Shown: positions 9,201 through 19,020 of the stretch, piece after piece
Layout of the letters: the number at the start of each line of letters is the position of its first letter
Position numbering within the stretch: the stretch's first letter is position 1
From: Alteromonas hispanica
GTDB taxonomy: Bacteria > Pseudomonadota > Gammaproteobacteria > Enterobacterales > Alteromonadaceae
DNA length: 64,000 nucleotides
NCBI RefSeq assembly: GCF_010500915.1
Contig: NZ_JAAAWP010000003.1
Coordinates: forward strand, 186,001 to 250,000
Direction of reading: 5' to 3'
Notes under the pieces: model-generated
Seen by the model: the letters and a program-made list of their open reading frames with translations, nothing else
Databases searched by the model: none
Told to the model about the DNA's origin: nothing
Position numbers and translations under genes: made by a program

Positions 9201-10169
9201 CTATTTCGAGTGTTCAATTTCTACATGTTCGTTGTTGTGAGAATGTCGATGAAGATGGTCTTTACTATCTCTACATGGCTCTCCAGGAAGCTCAAATTCT
9301 ATTGTTGTATGAGCAAGCTGAAATTCAGTCAAACGCTCTGCAACTTCACTTTTGAGCCTTAGCAGCGTCTGTGTATCCACACTACAGTCAATCACTAAAT
9401 GGGCGGTGAGTACATGCTGTTCACCGTCTAATGACCAAAAGTGCAGATGATGAACTTCCTCGACATGGGGCACTTCAAGCAGCGCGCTGCGAATTGCTAC
9501 TCTGCTTTCTTGATTTGGTACGCCCTGTAAAAACAGTTTCATGGTTTTCACCACATACCTCACAACGTTGATCGAGATAAATAGCGTAAATATGATGGAG
9601 AGAATAGGATCAAGAATTGGCCAGTGTACAAACTGCAATAAAATGGCAACACACAACACTGCAACCCACCCCATCACATCTTCAATTAGGTGCCAGTTGA
9701 GCACTTTCTCGTTCATAGAGTGGCCGCCACTTAATTTATAAGCTGCGAATCCATTAACCGCTATTCCCATTATCGCTAGCACTATCATGCCTTCAGTGAC
9801 TGGCATGGTAGGGTTAAATAGTCTCGGTATTGCCTCAAGCAATATCCATATTGAACCCACAATCAAAATCAGTCCATTTATCATTGCTCCAAGCAAACTT
9901 AGCCGCTTAAAGCCGTAAGAATACTTTTCAGTTGCAGCTTTATGCCCCAGCTTACTGAGATACCAAGCAAGCCCTATAGATAGCGTATCGCCAAGGTCGT
10001 GCACTGCGTCAGCCATAATAGCCACACTGTTTGTTAACCAGCCGCCAATAAATTCAATAATGGTAAAAACAAAATTTAGCCAGAAAGCCCAACCTATTCT
10101 ATTACTGTCAGTAACCTTGCTTTCGTGGTGGTGTTCGTGGCTATGCTCGTGGTGATGGTGATGATGCAT
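9201..10169 (-). CDS. Cation diffusion facilitator, zinc/divalent metal exporter
   Basis: CDF family with six membrane segments. The metal-site motifs are visible: NSVAIMADAVHDLGD (HxxxD) in segment 2 and HLIEDVMGW in segment 5. The N-terminus is a run of histidines alternating with Glu and Ser, and the C-terminus carries HLHRHSHNNEH, both typical of Zn-type CDFs such as ZitB. The cytoplasmic C-terminal domain (about 210-300) has the metal-regulated dimer fold pattern (VPHVEEVHHLHFW). An upstream in-frame ATG at 10184 adds five residues. I chose 10169 because GGAAG lies 8 bp before it and no ribosome site precedes 10184. Confidence 0.92.
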   Translation of the reverse strand: MHHHHHHEHSHEHHHESKVTDSNRIGWAFWLNFVFTIIEFIGGWLTNSVAIMADAVHDLGDTLSIGLAWYLSKLGHKAATEKYSYGFKRLSLLGAMINGLILIVGSIWILLEAIPRLFNPTMPVTEGMIVLAIMGIAVNGFAAYKLSGGHSMNEKVLNWHLIEDVMGWVAVLCVAILLQFVHWPILDPILSIIFTLFISINVVRYVVKTMKLFLQGVPNQESRVAIRSALLEVPHVEEVHHLHFWSLDGEQHVLTAHLVIDCSVDTQTLLRLKSEVAERLTEFQLAHTTIEFELPGEPCRDSKDHLHRHSHNNEHVEIEHSK

Positions 10170-10200
10170 TTGTAGTGCTTCCATTTTTAGGTTCGACCAT

Positions 10201-10228
10201 CAATAAAAAGACGGCCGTTTTTTTATTG
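10201..10228. promoter_or_regulatory. Dyad in the leader of the CDF exporter gene
   Basis: Twelve-base arms (10201-10212 and 10217-10228, 11 of 12 complementary plus one G-T pair) surround GGCC, 17 bp before the upstream CDF start. It could be a metal-regulator operator or an mRNA hairpin. I do not recognise the motif. Confidence 0.45.
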
Positions 10229-10662
10229 TATTATCAAAATGCAGTGTTAGCGATTTTCACAAGCTGAGAAAACATTGACTCACTGACTATCTTTGCTTTT
10301 CTCGTTTACACCTAATTTCGCACACAAAATCTCAACATGCCGTAACACTTCTAGGCAAATATATACTTTAGAATAAACAACATATTCACAAATTTAGAGT
10401 TCCGCAATTGATACTGGTGGCAACTGATTCCACGTTCTCAAACAAAAGTAACAAAAAAACAATCTCACCCGGAAAATAAAAGCATATTTTTCATGGTGAT
10501 ACACATAGAAAAAGATTGTTAAATCTTTGTTGAAAATCGAGAGGAGAGCAGCTGTTTAATGGCAATATGCAAAAATGTTAAACACTTTACACTCGCTGTT
10601 TAATGTTAAAAATATGAAAATATGATTGATCTTTTGATCGCAAGGCCTTAATGTTAGCAAAA
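10229..10662. other. AT-rich region upstream of laminarin genes
   Basis: About 430 bp, strongly AT-rich, without a convincing gene. It separates the CDF gene from the laminarinase promoter and may hold activator sites I cannot identify. The LacI-type operators begin at 10663. Confidence 0.4.
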
Positions 10663-10676
10663 TGTAAGCGCTTCCA
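10663..10676. promoter_or_regulatory. LacI-family operator, copy 1 (GH16 side)
   Basis: TGTAAGCGCTTCCA carries the central CG-type palindrome AAGCGCTT of LacI/GalR-family operators. It differs by one base from the perfect palindromes at 22886 and 22918. It lies 106 bp before the laminarinase start. Confidence 0.8.
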
Positions 10677-10695
10677 AATTTATTACGCCGAATTT

Positions 10696-10709
10696 TGTAA
10701 GCGCTTTCA
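10696..10709. promoter_or_regulatory. LacI-family operator, copy 2 (GH16 side)
   Basis: TGTAAGCGCTTTCA, 33 bp centre to centre from the copy at 10663. The near-identical spacing of the second pair at 22886/22918 suggests binding to one face of the helix. Confidence 0.82.
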
Positions 10710-10768
10710 AAAAAAATATAAGCCATCGCGGCGATTTCTTTACAACACTCTTAGCAGGGCTGAAAGCA

Positions 10769-13450
10769 ATGACTAAACATGCATCAAAAATTACGCGGAT
10801 TACCGCCGCGTTGTCAGTCACGACCCTATTTGGCTGCGGTGGTGGAGCCACCACATCCACAGATATCGACGTCGTTGACGCGTCAGCGCCGGTTTCAGAC
10901 TGGCAGCTAGTTTGGAGCGACGAATTCGACGGTTCAAGCATCGATGAAAATAAATGGACCCACGAAGTAGATTGCGCCGGCGGTGGTAATAACGAAGCAC
11001 AGTGTTACACCGACAGCGAGAGCAACTCATTTGTCGACAACGGTATGCTAAATATTGTTGCTCTTCCCGCAGAAGAAGGCGCGCCTAAGCCGTACACATC
11101 TGCACGCCTAAATACACGTTATAAAGGCGACTTTAAATACGGCCGTATTGAAATGCGTGCGAAAATGCCTGAAGGTCAAGGTTCTTGGCCAGCATTTTGG
11201 ATGATGCCAACCGACGAAGTATACGGCGGATGGCCACGCTCTGGTGAAATCGACATCGTGGAAGCAGTGAACCTTAAAGCTGCCGACATCGATGGCAATC
11301 CTGAAAATCATATTTATGGCACACTTCATTACGGTCAAGAGTGGCCGAACAACGACAGTTCAGGCCAAGCTTATTCGCTACCAAACGGTGCTAACCCTGC
11401 CGACGATTTCCATACCTATGCCATTGAGTGGCAAGAAGGCGAAATCCGCTGGTATATGGACGGTTACTTGTATGCTACGCAGCGTCGTTCTGAAGTACGC
11501 GAAAATAGTAAAGGTGAAGCCACCGGCCTTTCACACCGCGGCTGGTATGCAGAATACTATGAGCAAGGCACAGGTGAGTTAACAACTCATTGGGACAATG
11601 CACCTTTCGACCAAGAGTTTTATCTTATTTTAAACCTTGCTGTTGGAGGAGCATGGCCTGAGTCTGTGAATGAAACAGGTATCGACGCTGAAGCATTTGC
11701 AGAAGGTCAAAGCCTTGAAGTTGACTATGTTCGTGTTTACGAATGTGCATCAGACCCAATGACAGGCAAAGGCTGTGAAACGGTTCGCCCAGGTTACGAC
11801 TCACTTGAAGATGCGCTAGTGGAAGGCGCGGCTCCAATTCCGTCACCACCATCTACAGGTATCGCGCAGAACCTAACTATTTTCGACGGCACGCCTAATC
11901 CAAACTGGCCAGCATGGGACTGCTGCGGTGGTTCTACTCCTGCACTCGTTGAAGATGCAGAAGAAGGTCAGGTTTACGAGTTTAGTATTGGTGACGCGCC
12001 AACAGTGATGGGCTTTATTAGTCGCTCGGCATTTATCACCGACCCAGATGGCCAAGCCTCACCGTTTGACGCTTCGCCAATGGAAGAAACTGGCAGCATT
12101 AAGTTTGACTTAAAAGCTGTAGCACTTCCCAACAACGCAACAACTTCATGGTTATTTAAAGTTGAGAGCTCAGAAGGCTCTACCTTCGCCGAACTTCCTT
12201 TAAAGGATGGCTACGTAGGTCCAGCGGATGTAGCAGGCGACACACCTGAGCAAGGCGTGTGGGAGTCTTACGAGTTCCCATTAAGCGTGCTTGCGGAAGC
12301 CGGTTTAGACACCAGTGCTATCGACGTAATCATGGTATTCCCACTATGGGATACAGGAAGCGGTGCGGTTTACCGTATGGCCAACGTTGAAATTTCACAA
12401 GAAGGCGGTGCGTCATACCCTGAGCTTACTATCTTCGAAGATGGACAAAATCCAAATTGGCCAATGTGGGATTGCTGTGGCGGTTCAACACCAACCGAAG
12501 AAATGGATGATGAAGAGCACGGCCTTACTGCTGAGTTCCGTATAGGCGCAGATCCAACAGTTATGGGCTTCACCACTCGTGCTATTGATGGCGGCGGTGC
12601 TACTCCATTTGACGCTACTGCACTTACCGATGGTGGTCTACTTCAATTCGAGATGAGAGTTGTTAGCTCGCCAAATAATCCAGACTCAACTTGGTTATTC
12701 AAAATTGAATCAAACGACGCTGCCACTGCTGTCGAGCTTCCACTTAGCGACAGCGTAGAAGGTCAGGCCCCTGTTGAAGGTGAGTGGCAGACTTACACGT
12801 TCTCCATTGCCGATTTACAAGCTCGTGGCCTAGATGTAAGCGGTATTGACGTCATCATGATATTCCCAGCGTGGAGCACGGGTGAAGGAGCAGTTTATCG
12901 CTTAGATAATGTGAAGTTCTTCCACCCTGATAGTGGCAACGAAGCTCCAGCAGGCGGATTGAACATTTTCTCTGACACCGCTGCTGAGCAATGGTCTATC
13001 TGGGACTGCTGTGGTGGTTCAACACCAACAGAAGAAGTAGATGATGCCGAACATGGTACGGTTGCTGAATTCAGAATTGGTGAAGCACCAACGGTAATGG
13101 GTTTCCTTGCTGATGAAGACGTGTCTTACGACGCATCTGCATTGCTCTCTACAGGCGTAGTTCGCTTTGAAATGAAAGTAAGCGCAATGCCAATTGATAC
13201 ATCAGGTGATTGGTTATTCAAAATTGAATCAATTGGCGCATCAACCGCAGTTGAACTACCGATGTCTGCAAGCTTAGAGGGTGTAGCCCCAGTTGAGGGC
13301 GAGTGGCAGACATACACTTTCCCACTGCAAACTCTTTATGACGCAGGCCTGGATATCAGTGCTATCAACGTTCTTATGATGTTCCCTACATGGGGTACAG
13401 GTAATGGCGCTGTATACCGCGTAGACAATGTTGAAATAGCAGCACAGTAA
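10769..13450 (+). CDS. Secreted GH16 endo-beta-1,3-glucanase (laminarinase) lipoprotein with three C-terminal repeats
   Basis: An 893-residue lipoprotein with lipobox LFGC (Cys23). Residues about 45-325 form a GH16 domain; the catalytic motif GEIDIVEA gives E160 (nucleophile), D162 and E165 (acid/base), the E-x-D-x-x-E arrangement of laminarinases. The remainder is three tandem repeats starting near residues 367, 550 and 730. Each opens with a W-x-x-W-DCCGGSTP motif, followed by AD/APTVMGF, WLFK(I/V)ES and VYR, probably beta-sandwich carbohydrate-binding modules related to the ExoP C-terminal fold (inference). Two LacI-type operators precede it and a TonB receptor follows, so it should attack laminarin at the cell surface. 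Confidence 0.93.
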   Translation: MTKHASKITRITAALSVTTLFGCGGGATTSTDIDVVDASAPVSDWQLVWSDEFDGSSIDENKWTHEVDCAGGGNNEAQCYTDSESNSFVDNGMLNIVALPAEEGAPKPYTSARLNTRYKGDFKYGRIEMRAKMPEGQGSWPAFWMMPTDEVYGGWPRSGEIDIVEAVNLKAADIDGNPENHIYGTLHYGQEWPNNDSSGQAYSLPNGANPADDFHTYAIEWQEGEIRWYMDGYLYATQRRSEVRENSKGEATGLSHRGWYAEYYEQGTGELTTHWDNAPFDQEFYLILNLAVGGAWPESVNETGIDAEAFAEGQSLEVDYVRVYECASDPMTGKGCETVRPGYDSLEDALVEGAAPIPSPPSTGIAQNLTIFDGTPNPNWPAWDCCGGSTPALVEDAEEGQVYEFSIGDAPTVMGFISRSAFITDPDGQASPFDASPMEETGSIKFDLKAVALPNNATTSWLFKVESSEGSTFAELPLKDGYVGPADVAGDTPEQGVWESYEFPLSVLAEAGLDTSAIDVIMVFPLWDTGSGAVYRMANVEISQEGGASYPELTIFEDGQNPNWPMWDCCGGSTPTEEMDDEEHGLTAEFRIGADPTVMGFTTRAIDGGGATPFDATALTDGGLLQFEMRVVSSPNNPDSTWLFKIESNDAATAVELPLSDSVEGQAPVEGEWQTYTFSIADLQARGLDVSGIDVIMIFPAWSTGEGAVYRLDNVKFFHPDSGNEAPAGGLNIFSDTAAEQWSIWDCCGGSTPTEEVDDAEHGTVAEFRIGEAPTVMGFLADEDVSYDASALLSTGVVRFEMKVSAMPIDTSGDWLFKIESIGASTAVELPMSASLEGVAPVEGEWQTYTFPLQTLYDAGLDISAINVLMMFPTWGTGNGAVYRVDNVEIAAQ

Positions 13451-13459
13451 TAAAGCAAT

Positions 13460-13484
13460 GTGCCGCCAGTAGCCCTGGCGGCAC
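13460..13484 (+). promoter_or_regulatory. Intercistronic GC-rich hairpin between GH16 and TonB receptor
   Basis: Perfect 10-bp arms (13460-13469, 13475-13484) around TAGCC, with no T-run after it. It is more likely an mRNA-stabilising or attenuating hairpin than a full terminator, allowing different levels of enzyme and receptor. Confidence 0.6.
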
Positions 13485-13513
13485 GTCAAATTGATAAGAA
13501 TTAGTAGGCAATT

Positions 13514-16459
13514 ATGAAAAACACTACCTTTAAAAAGACCCAGCTTGCCACTTCTATGGCTTTGTTATTGGGCTCTACCTTGGCAATGCCTAGCTATGCA
13601 CAAGAAGACGAAACAGCCACTCCAGAAGAAGGCGAAGTTGAAGTTATCCAAGTAAGCGGTATACGCGGCAGTATGATTCGCTCCATGGACTTAAAACGCA
13701 GTTCAAACGGTGTTGTTGATGCAATATCGGCAGAAGAACTTGGTAAGTTCCCAGATACCAACTTGGCAGAGGCGCTTCAGCGTATTACCGGTGTAACCAT
13801 AAGCCGTAATAACGGTGAGGGTAACGAAATCACGGTACGTGGTTTTGGTCCAGAATTTAACTTGGTAACGCTAAACGGCCGTCAAATGCCGGGTACAGGT
13901 TTCACTCGTTCATTCAATCTGTCTAACCTCTCATCTGAAGGTGTTAACACGCTTGAGCTTCAAAAAACTGCTCGCGCTGAAAACCCAAGCGGTGGCCTAG
14001 GCGCAACGGTGAATATCATTACCATGAAGCCACTCGCGCAATCAGGGCAGCAAGCCTCATTTTCAGTAAAGGGTATTTACGATACGTCAAACGAAGAAGG
14101 TGATGATGTAACACCTGAAATTGCAGGTGTTTACAGCAATACTTTTGCCGATGACATGTTTGGTTTTGGTGTATCTTTTTCTCACCAAGAGCGTGACTTC
14201 CAGCAGCAAGCGGCGAACATTCAGGGCTGGCAGTTACAAGAGAACGATGCGCTACCTGAGTTAGACCCAGAAAATGTAGTTGATAACCGTTCAAACATTA
14301 CCAATGCGGCGTTCTTCCCGAAAGATATGAACTACAGCATTAGTGATGTTCAGCGCGAACGTTCAAATGCGCAAGTGACCTTCCAGTTCCGTCCTATCGA
14401 CGACTTCACAGCAACGGTAGACTACACGGCGTCTCGTGCTACCACGGGTACTAACACTGTTGGTTGGGGTATTTGGAATAACTTCGGTTCAAACATTAAT
14501 GCTTATGAGCTAGATGCAAACGGTACGGCAGTTTTTGCTGATATCAGCGGCGACGATGGCTCGTTCACTGCCAGCAGAAATACCACACGCGTTGACGCTC
14601 GCTCAATTGGTATTAACCTTGATTGGATGGTAAACGACGACTGGCATTTAGCCCTCGATTACCATGATTCATACAACGAAATAGACAACGGATACGATGA
14701 AGGTCTTGGTAGCTCTGGCCAAATTATCCTTGGTTCAAATCAGCTTCAGTCAAAAGTGTATGATTACCGCGAAGGTGATATTCCTCAGGTATTTGTAAAC
14801 TGGAATAACGGCACCAATGAAATTGCGCCTGGCGAAATAGACTCTAACTTTAGCCAGTTTATCTATTCTCCTGGCCGTTCTGATATTGAGCAACTTCAAT
14901 TAGACGGTACTTGGTTTAACTCTGCTTTTGATATTCCTCTAATTAAAGTGGACTTTGGTTATGCACGCACAGAACAGGCTCTAAGTGGATTCAACGCGTG
15001 GAGCGGACTTCGAGGCGGCCCGGGCTTTAACCCATCGTTTACTCAAATATTCCCAGACAGCATGTTCGTACGCAACGACACCAGCGGTTTCCTAGATGCC
15101 TTTAGTAGCGGTGGTGCGAATATGAACCCTGGGTATTACTATACCTTTGATTTCGACGAAGCGATTGCCCGCCAATTGGCGTTTATTACTGCTGATGTCG
15201 TAGGTGAGGCTAACGCATACTCAATCGATCCATATTACATGGGTGCTCCTTCTGTAAGTAATGTAGAGGAAATTACAGACTCTATTTACGTACAAACCGA
15301 GTGGGATTTTGAGCTAGGCGATTACTACGTTCAAATTAATGCAGGCCTGCGCTACGAAGAAACAGAAGTACCTAGTTCAGCAGAAGTTCGTGTTCCACAG
15401 CAAGTCAACTGGGTAGCCGCTTCTGAGTGGATTACACAGTTTGAAGAAGGTCTTCAGTTACAGGACTTTACAGGCGAGTACGACATTCTTCTGCCTATGT
15501 TCGACGTAAAAGTTGACGTAACTGACGACGTGGTAGCACGTTTCTCATGGGGTAAGTCAATTACCCGAGCGCCTATTGGTTTATTGCAAGGCGGCCTAGC
15601 GTTTAGCGGTAGTCCTAAAATTGGTGCTCGTACTGCCTCAGCGGGTAATACAAGCTTGCTGCCTTTTGAGTCATCAAACTTAGACCTCTCTTTTGAGTGG
15701 TACTACGACGAAGCAAGCTACGCGGCTATAGGTCTATTTAGAAAGTCAGTAGACAACTACATCACAACAACGGGCCAAGACCGTCAGTTCGAAGGTCTTA
15801 ATGATATTTACTTAGGCCCCCGTTGGAATGAAGCGGTAAATGCACTTGAAGCAGCTGGTACACAGGCTACTGATAGCGCTATTTACGACTACTTTGTGAA
15901 CAACGGTTATGCCGATGAAAACGGTGTTGTAACACCGAATGCAGACGACCCGCTTATTACATGGCGTACAACACAGCCGGGTAACTCTAGTGATGCGAAA
16001 ACCGTAGAAGGTATCGAGCTTGCTATTCAGCATACATTCGGTGAAACCGGCTTTGGTTTTGGCGCGAACGCCACATTAGTAGATGGCGATGTTGAGTACG
16101 ACCCGTATAACCTTGAAGAGCAAGACCCACTAGTAGGTATTAGTGATTCTGCTAACTTCCAAGTGTTCTATGAAAAAGACGGCTTGTCGGCAAAAATCAC
16201 TTATGCGTGGCGTTCAGACTATGTCGTTGGTATTGGCCAAGCTCAAGGCTCGTCGGATAACCCAGCCACTCAGTTCGACACGTACGCGCAAATTGATGCA
16301 AGTATTAACTATGACGTTAATGAACATCTTACTGTGTTCCTAGAGGGCATTAACATCAACGATGAAACTGAGCGTGGATATGGACGTTTTGAAGAGCAGT
16401 TCTTATTTGCTCGCCAATATGGCCCGCGTTACACACTAGGTGCTCGTTATACATTCTAA
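13514..16459 (+). CDS. TonB-dependent receptor, oligosaccharide type (laminarin uptake)
   Basis: A 981-residue outer-membrane receptor. It has a signal peptide ending near SYAQ, a TonB-box-like EVEVIQVSGIRG region, a plug domain with DTNLAEALQRITGVTI and EITVRGFG, and a beta-barrel ending in the aromatic terminus YTF. The plug start matches the large carbohydrate-receptor group of Alteromonadales and Caulobacterales (the TonB-Xanth-Caul type), which imports oligosaccharides without a SusD partner. It lies 63 bp after the laminarinase in the same direction and likely shares its promoter. Laminari-oligosaccharide import is inferred from context. Confidence 0.92.
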   Translation: MKNTTFKKTQLATSMALLLGSTLAMPSYAQEDETATPEEGEVEVIQVSGIRGSMIRSMDLKRSSNGVVDAISAEELGKFPDTNLAEALQRITGVTISRNNGEGNEITVRGFGPEFNLVTLNGRQMPGTGFTRSFNLSNLSSEGVNTLELQKTARAENPSGGLGATVNIITMKPLAQSGQQASFSVKGIYDTSNEEGDDVTPEIAGVYSNTFADDMFGFGVSFSHQERDFQQQAANIQGWQLQENDALPELDPENVVDNRSNITNAAFFPKDMNYSISDVQRERSNAQVTFQFRPIDDFTATVDYTASRATTGTNTVGWGIWNNFGSNINAYELDANGTAVFADISGDDGSFTASRNTTRVDARSIGINLDWMVNDDWHLALDYHDSYNEIDNGYDEGLGSSGQIILGSNQLQSKVYDYREGDIPQVFVNWNNGTNEIAPGEIDSNFSQFIYSPGRSDIEQLQLDGTWFNSAFDIPLIKVDFGYARTEQALSGFNAWSGLRGGPGFNPSFTQIFPDSMFVRNDTSGFLDAFSSGGANMNPGYYYTFDFDEAIARQLAFITADVVGEANAYSIDPYYMGAPSVSNVEEITDSIYVQTEWDFELGDYYVQINAGLRYEETEVPSSAEVRVPQQVNWVAASEWITQFEEGLQLQDFTGEYDILLPMFDVKVDVTDDVVARFSWGKSITRAPIGLLQGGLAFSGSPKIGARTASAGNTSLLPFESSNLDLSFEWYYDEASYAAIGLFRKSVDNYITTTGQDRQFEGLNDIYLGPRWNEAVNALEAAGTQATDSAIYDYFVNNGYADENGVVTPNADDPLITWRTTQPGNSSDAKTVEGIELAIQHTFGETGFGFGANATLVDGDVEYDPYNLEEQDPLVGISDSANFQVFYEKDGLSAKITYAWRSDYVVGIGQAQGSSDNPATQFDTYAQIDASINYDVNEHLTVFLEGININDETERGYGRFEEQFLFARQYGPRYTLGARYTF

Positions 16460-16501
16460 GTGTATTTAGGGTTGGGCTTGTATTTAACAACGAGCCCTAT
16501 T

Positions 16502-16538
16502 AAAAAGGCCGCTTCATTCACATGAAGCGGCCTTTTTT
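16502..16538. terminator. Bidirectional rho-independent terminator
   Basis: GGCCGCTTCA (16507-16516) pairs with TGAAGCGGCC (16523-16532). It has an A-tract on the left and a T-tract on the right, so it can stop the TonB receptor on the plus strand and the siderophore receptor on the minus strand. Confidence 0.9.
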
Positions 16539-16559
16539 ATTGGCATGAGTCAGTCCGTT

Positions 16560-18644
16560 TTAGAACGAACCGATAACAGACAGTCTTGCATTAATTGGCG
16601 CACCAACCGTTGCTTGATGTCTAGAGTGCGCGTTCGGGAAGTACAATGTGTCAGTTAGGTTTTCCACATTAAGCTGTAAACGCATGCCGTTGTTTAGCTC
16701 GTAGTATGCAGACGCATCGACACGGGTGTAGCTTGGTAGAACTGGCGAATCGGTAGCGGTAACCACAAAACTCTCATCTTGATAGGTTGCGCCAATACCA
16801 AAGCCTAATACGTCGCTTACTTGATATGTTGTCCAAACCGACATGGTGTTTTCTGGAAGCTCACGAAGCTCTACTCCACTCGCATTTTCACCGTCTAAGT
16901 TGCTGTAGTTGGCAGTAACAAACCACTTATCAGTAATGTAGCCCTGTAGCTGCAGCTCAAAGCCTGACACATCAGAATCCACTTCTACGAAGCCTTCCGG
17001 GTCGTTAGGATCGTTATCCAATGAGGTTTGCTCGTTTTCAAATATCGCTGCTGTAAAGCTCATGCTGTCAGCAAAATCCCACTTCACACCAATTTCTTGG
17101 TTAGTAAACGTATCAGGGTCTAATCTATTAGCATCGCCGTTAATATTGGCATACTGCTCGCCACTGCGCGGTAAAAACGACTCACTGTAGCTGGCATAAA
17201 TAGAGATATTTTCTTGCGGCTTATACACCAAACCTGCACGAGGAGAGACTTCCTCGTCAGTGCGGTTACGGGTTTCTAATACCTCAGGGCGTGCGTCAAA
17301 TACTTCAATATCGAAGCTGTCGAAACGAGCACCTAATACAAGGTCGAAGTTTTCAGATAGAGCAATTTCGTCTTGTACGTAAAATGAATATACTTCTAGG
17401 TCTACGCGGGTATCGTCGTTTAAATCTGTAAATGCAGTAGTGACTGTATTTCCAGCCGCGTTAGTACCTGTTAATCCTCTAAAGTCTAAAGGGCGGCTAA
17501 CTAGGAAATCTTCTTGGTCGTCGCCATTTGAATCGAAGACCGGGTTTAAACGATTCTGATCAGATTCAGTATTGATAAACTCACCACCGAAAATAACCGT
17601 GTGCTCAATGCTACCCGTTGCAAACTCACCGACTAGGTTTGCCGATAGGATAAGATTCTCACGTTCAGTACCGTCAATGTAACCATCAAGCGTCGCAACG
17701 TTTGTCTCTGGGTCAAAGTCAGCGGCATAAAAGTTGGCGTATACCTTGTCATAGTCACCGTAAAAGGCGTTAAAGTTACCTTTTAAGTTGTCTGAAAAGT
17801 TGTGCTGTAAGTTAGCGCGAAACACGTCAGCTTCTAACGTTTGATAGTTATTTTCAGGGTCGCCAAAGACAATGTTTTCAAACGCTTCTACCGGCTCACC
17901 GTTTGCACCAGTAGGAACACCACGGTCGATAAAACGCTCGTGGTCGATATACTCATAGGATAAATCAACGATTGTATCCTCGCTCAACTGAAAGCGTGCT
18001 GTAGGGTTAAAGCCGTAACGATCGCCGTAAAAGAAATCACGATGGTTATCTAGACTCTCGTACATAGCATTAATTCTTACCGCAGAATCTTCGCCAGTGT
18101 CGATGTTGGTATCAAGCTGTAAGTTGTACGCGCCAAATGTGTTAGCAGATACGTTGTAGTTTACAAACTGCTGATCGATAGTCGCTTTCTTAGAAACTCG
18201 ATTTAAAATACCGCCCGTGCCGCCACGACCGAACAGTAATGCATTAGGACCACGTAAAATTTCAACTTGCTCAACATTGTACAGCGCACGATAGTATTGA
18301 ACGTCGTCGCGATTACCGTCTATATAAAAATCGGCTGTTGAACGTACACCACGAAACACAACGGCGTCACGATGCCCCTCACCTTGTGAAGTGTTTACCC
18401 CAGGGGTGTAATCGATAATTTGGCCTACGCTTGTAATACCGCGGGCAGTAATTTCCTCTGCCGTCATGATAGATAAACTTTGTGGTACATCGATAATAGG
18501 AGTAGGGCTTTTGATAGAGTTTGATTGGTTTACCGAAAGATACTTTCCTTCAACAGTAAGTCTTTCAATATCTTCCATTGCAACCCCAAGGGCAGCGGGA
18601 CTCAACATTACGGCTGTAGCAATAGTCGTAAGTTTAAATTTCAC
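16560..18644 (-). CDS. TonB-dependent siderophore receptor
   Basis: A 694-residue receptor of the siderophore class. The signal peptide ends near LGVAME. The plug shows PIIDVPQSLSIMT, VGQIIDYTPGVNTS, FYIDGNRDDVQYYR and VEILRGPNALLFGRGGTGG, typical of ferric-catecholate and related receptors. The barrel ends in an aromatic residue (VIGSF). It probably imports ferric siderophores using TonB energy. It is a lone gene bracketed by two bidirectional terminators, and a plausible Fur box (18756-18774) lies upstream. It is unrelated to laminarin use although it sits inside that locus. Confidence 0.9.
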   Translation of the reverse strand: MKFKLTTIATAVMLSPAALGVAMEDIERLTVEGKYLSVNQSNSIKSPTPIIDVPQSLSIMTAEEITARGITSVGQIIDYTPGVNTSQGEGHRDAVVFRGVRSTADFYIDGNRDDVQYYRALYNVEQVEILRGPNALLFGRGGTGGILNRVSKKATIDQQFVNYNVSANTFGAYNLQLDTNIDTGEDSAVRINAMYESLDNHRDFFYGDRYGFNPTARFQLSEDTIVDLSYEYIDHERFIDRGVPTGANGEPVEAFENIVFGDPENNYQTLEADVFRANLQHNFSDNLKGNFNAFYGDYDKVYANFYAADFDPETNVATLDGYIDGTERENLILSANLVGEFATGSIEHTVIFGGEFINTESDQNRLNPVFDSNGDDQEDFLVSRPLDFRGLTGTNAAGNTVTTAFTDLNDDTRVDLEVYSFYVQDEIALSENFDLVLGARFDSFDIEVFDARPEVLETRNRTDEEVSPRAGLVYKPQENISIYASYSESFLPRSGEQYANINGDANRLDPDTFTNQEIGVKWDFADSMSFTAAIFENEQTSLDNDPNDPEGFVEVDSDVSGFELQLQGYITDKWFVTANYSNLDGENASGVELRELPENTMSVWTTYQVSDVLGFGIGATYQDESFVVTATDSPVLPSYTRVDASAYYELNNGMRLQLNVENLTDTLYFPNAHSRHQATVGAPINARLSVIGSF

Positions 18645-18755
18645 TATAATTCTCCACGTGTTCTACAAGTTTTATGTGTGATTTTGGTTAGTAGTCAGGG
18701 ATTAACCCTCTACTTATACTATTTGCACTGCGTCTTGAATGCGCCTTTTAATGTA

Positions 18756-18774
18756 AATAGGAATAGTTACCATT
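18756..18774 (-). promoter_or_regulatory. Candidate Fur box upstream of siderophore receptor
   Basis: Read on the minus strand, AATGGTAACTATTCCTATT matches 13 of 19 positions of a Fur-type consensus AATGATAATCATTATCATT. It lies about 110 bp before the receptor start. The match is moderate; the receptor class supports it. Confidence 0.5.
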
Positions 18775-18962
18775 TCGATAAGCGATAATAAAGGAAAACT
18801 CAGACGTTTGCGAGTCGTGGAGTGATATTTTTAAGAATACGTAATGAAAAGGTATAAATTTAACGTTAAGGCAGCTTAAATGGAAAAGATAAGCGTTAAA
18901 GATCAATTAGGTGAAAAATACGCAGAGTGTGTTCGAGAGTGTCTTGGGTAATCGAAAACAAT

Positions 18963-19002
18963 AAAAAAAAACCGCTCAAAAATAAAATTTGAGCGGTTTT
19001 TT
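18963..19002. terminator. Bidirectional terminator after GH3 gene
   Basis: AAAACCGCTCAAA pairs with TTTGAGCGGTTTT across an AT loop (18981-18987), flanked by A-run and T-run. It lies just downstream of the minus-strand GH3 gene. From 18781 to 18962 I see no gene. Confidence 0.85.
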
Positions 19003-19020
19003 ATTGATTTTAGTACGCTT

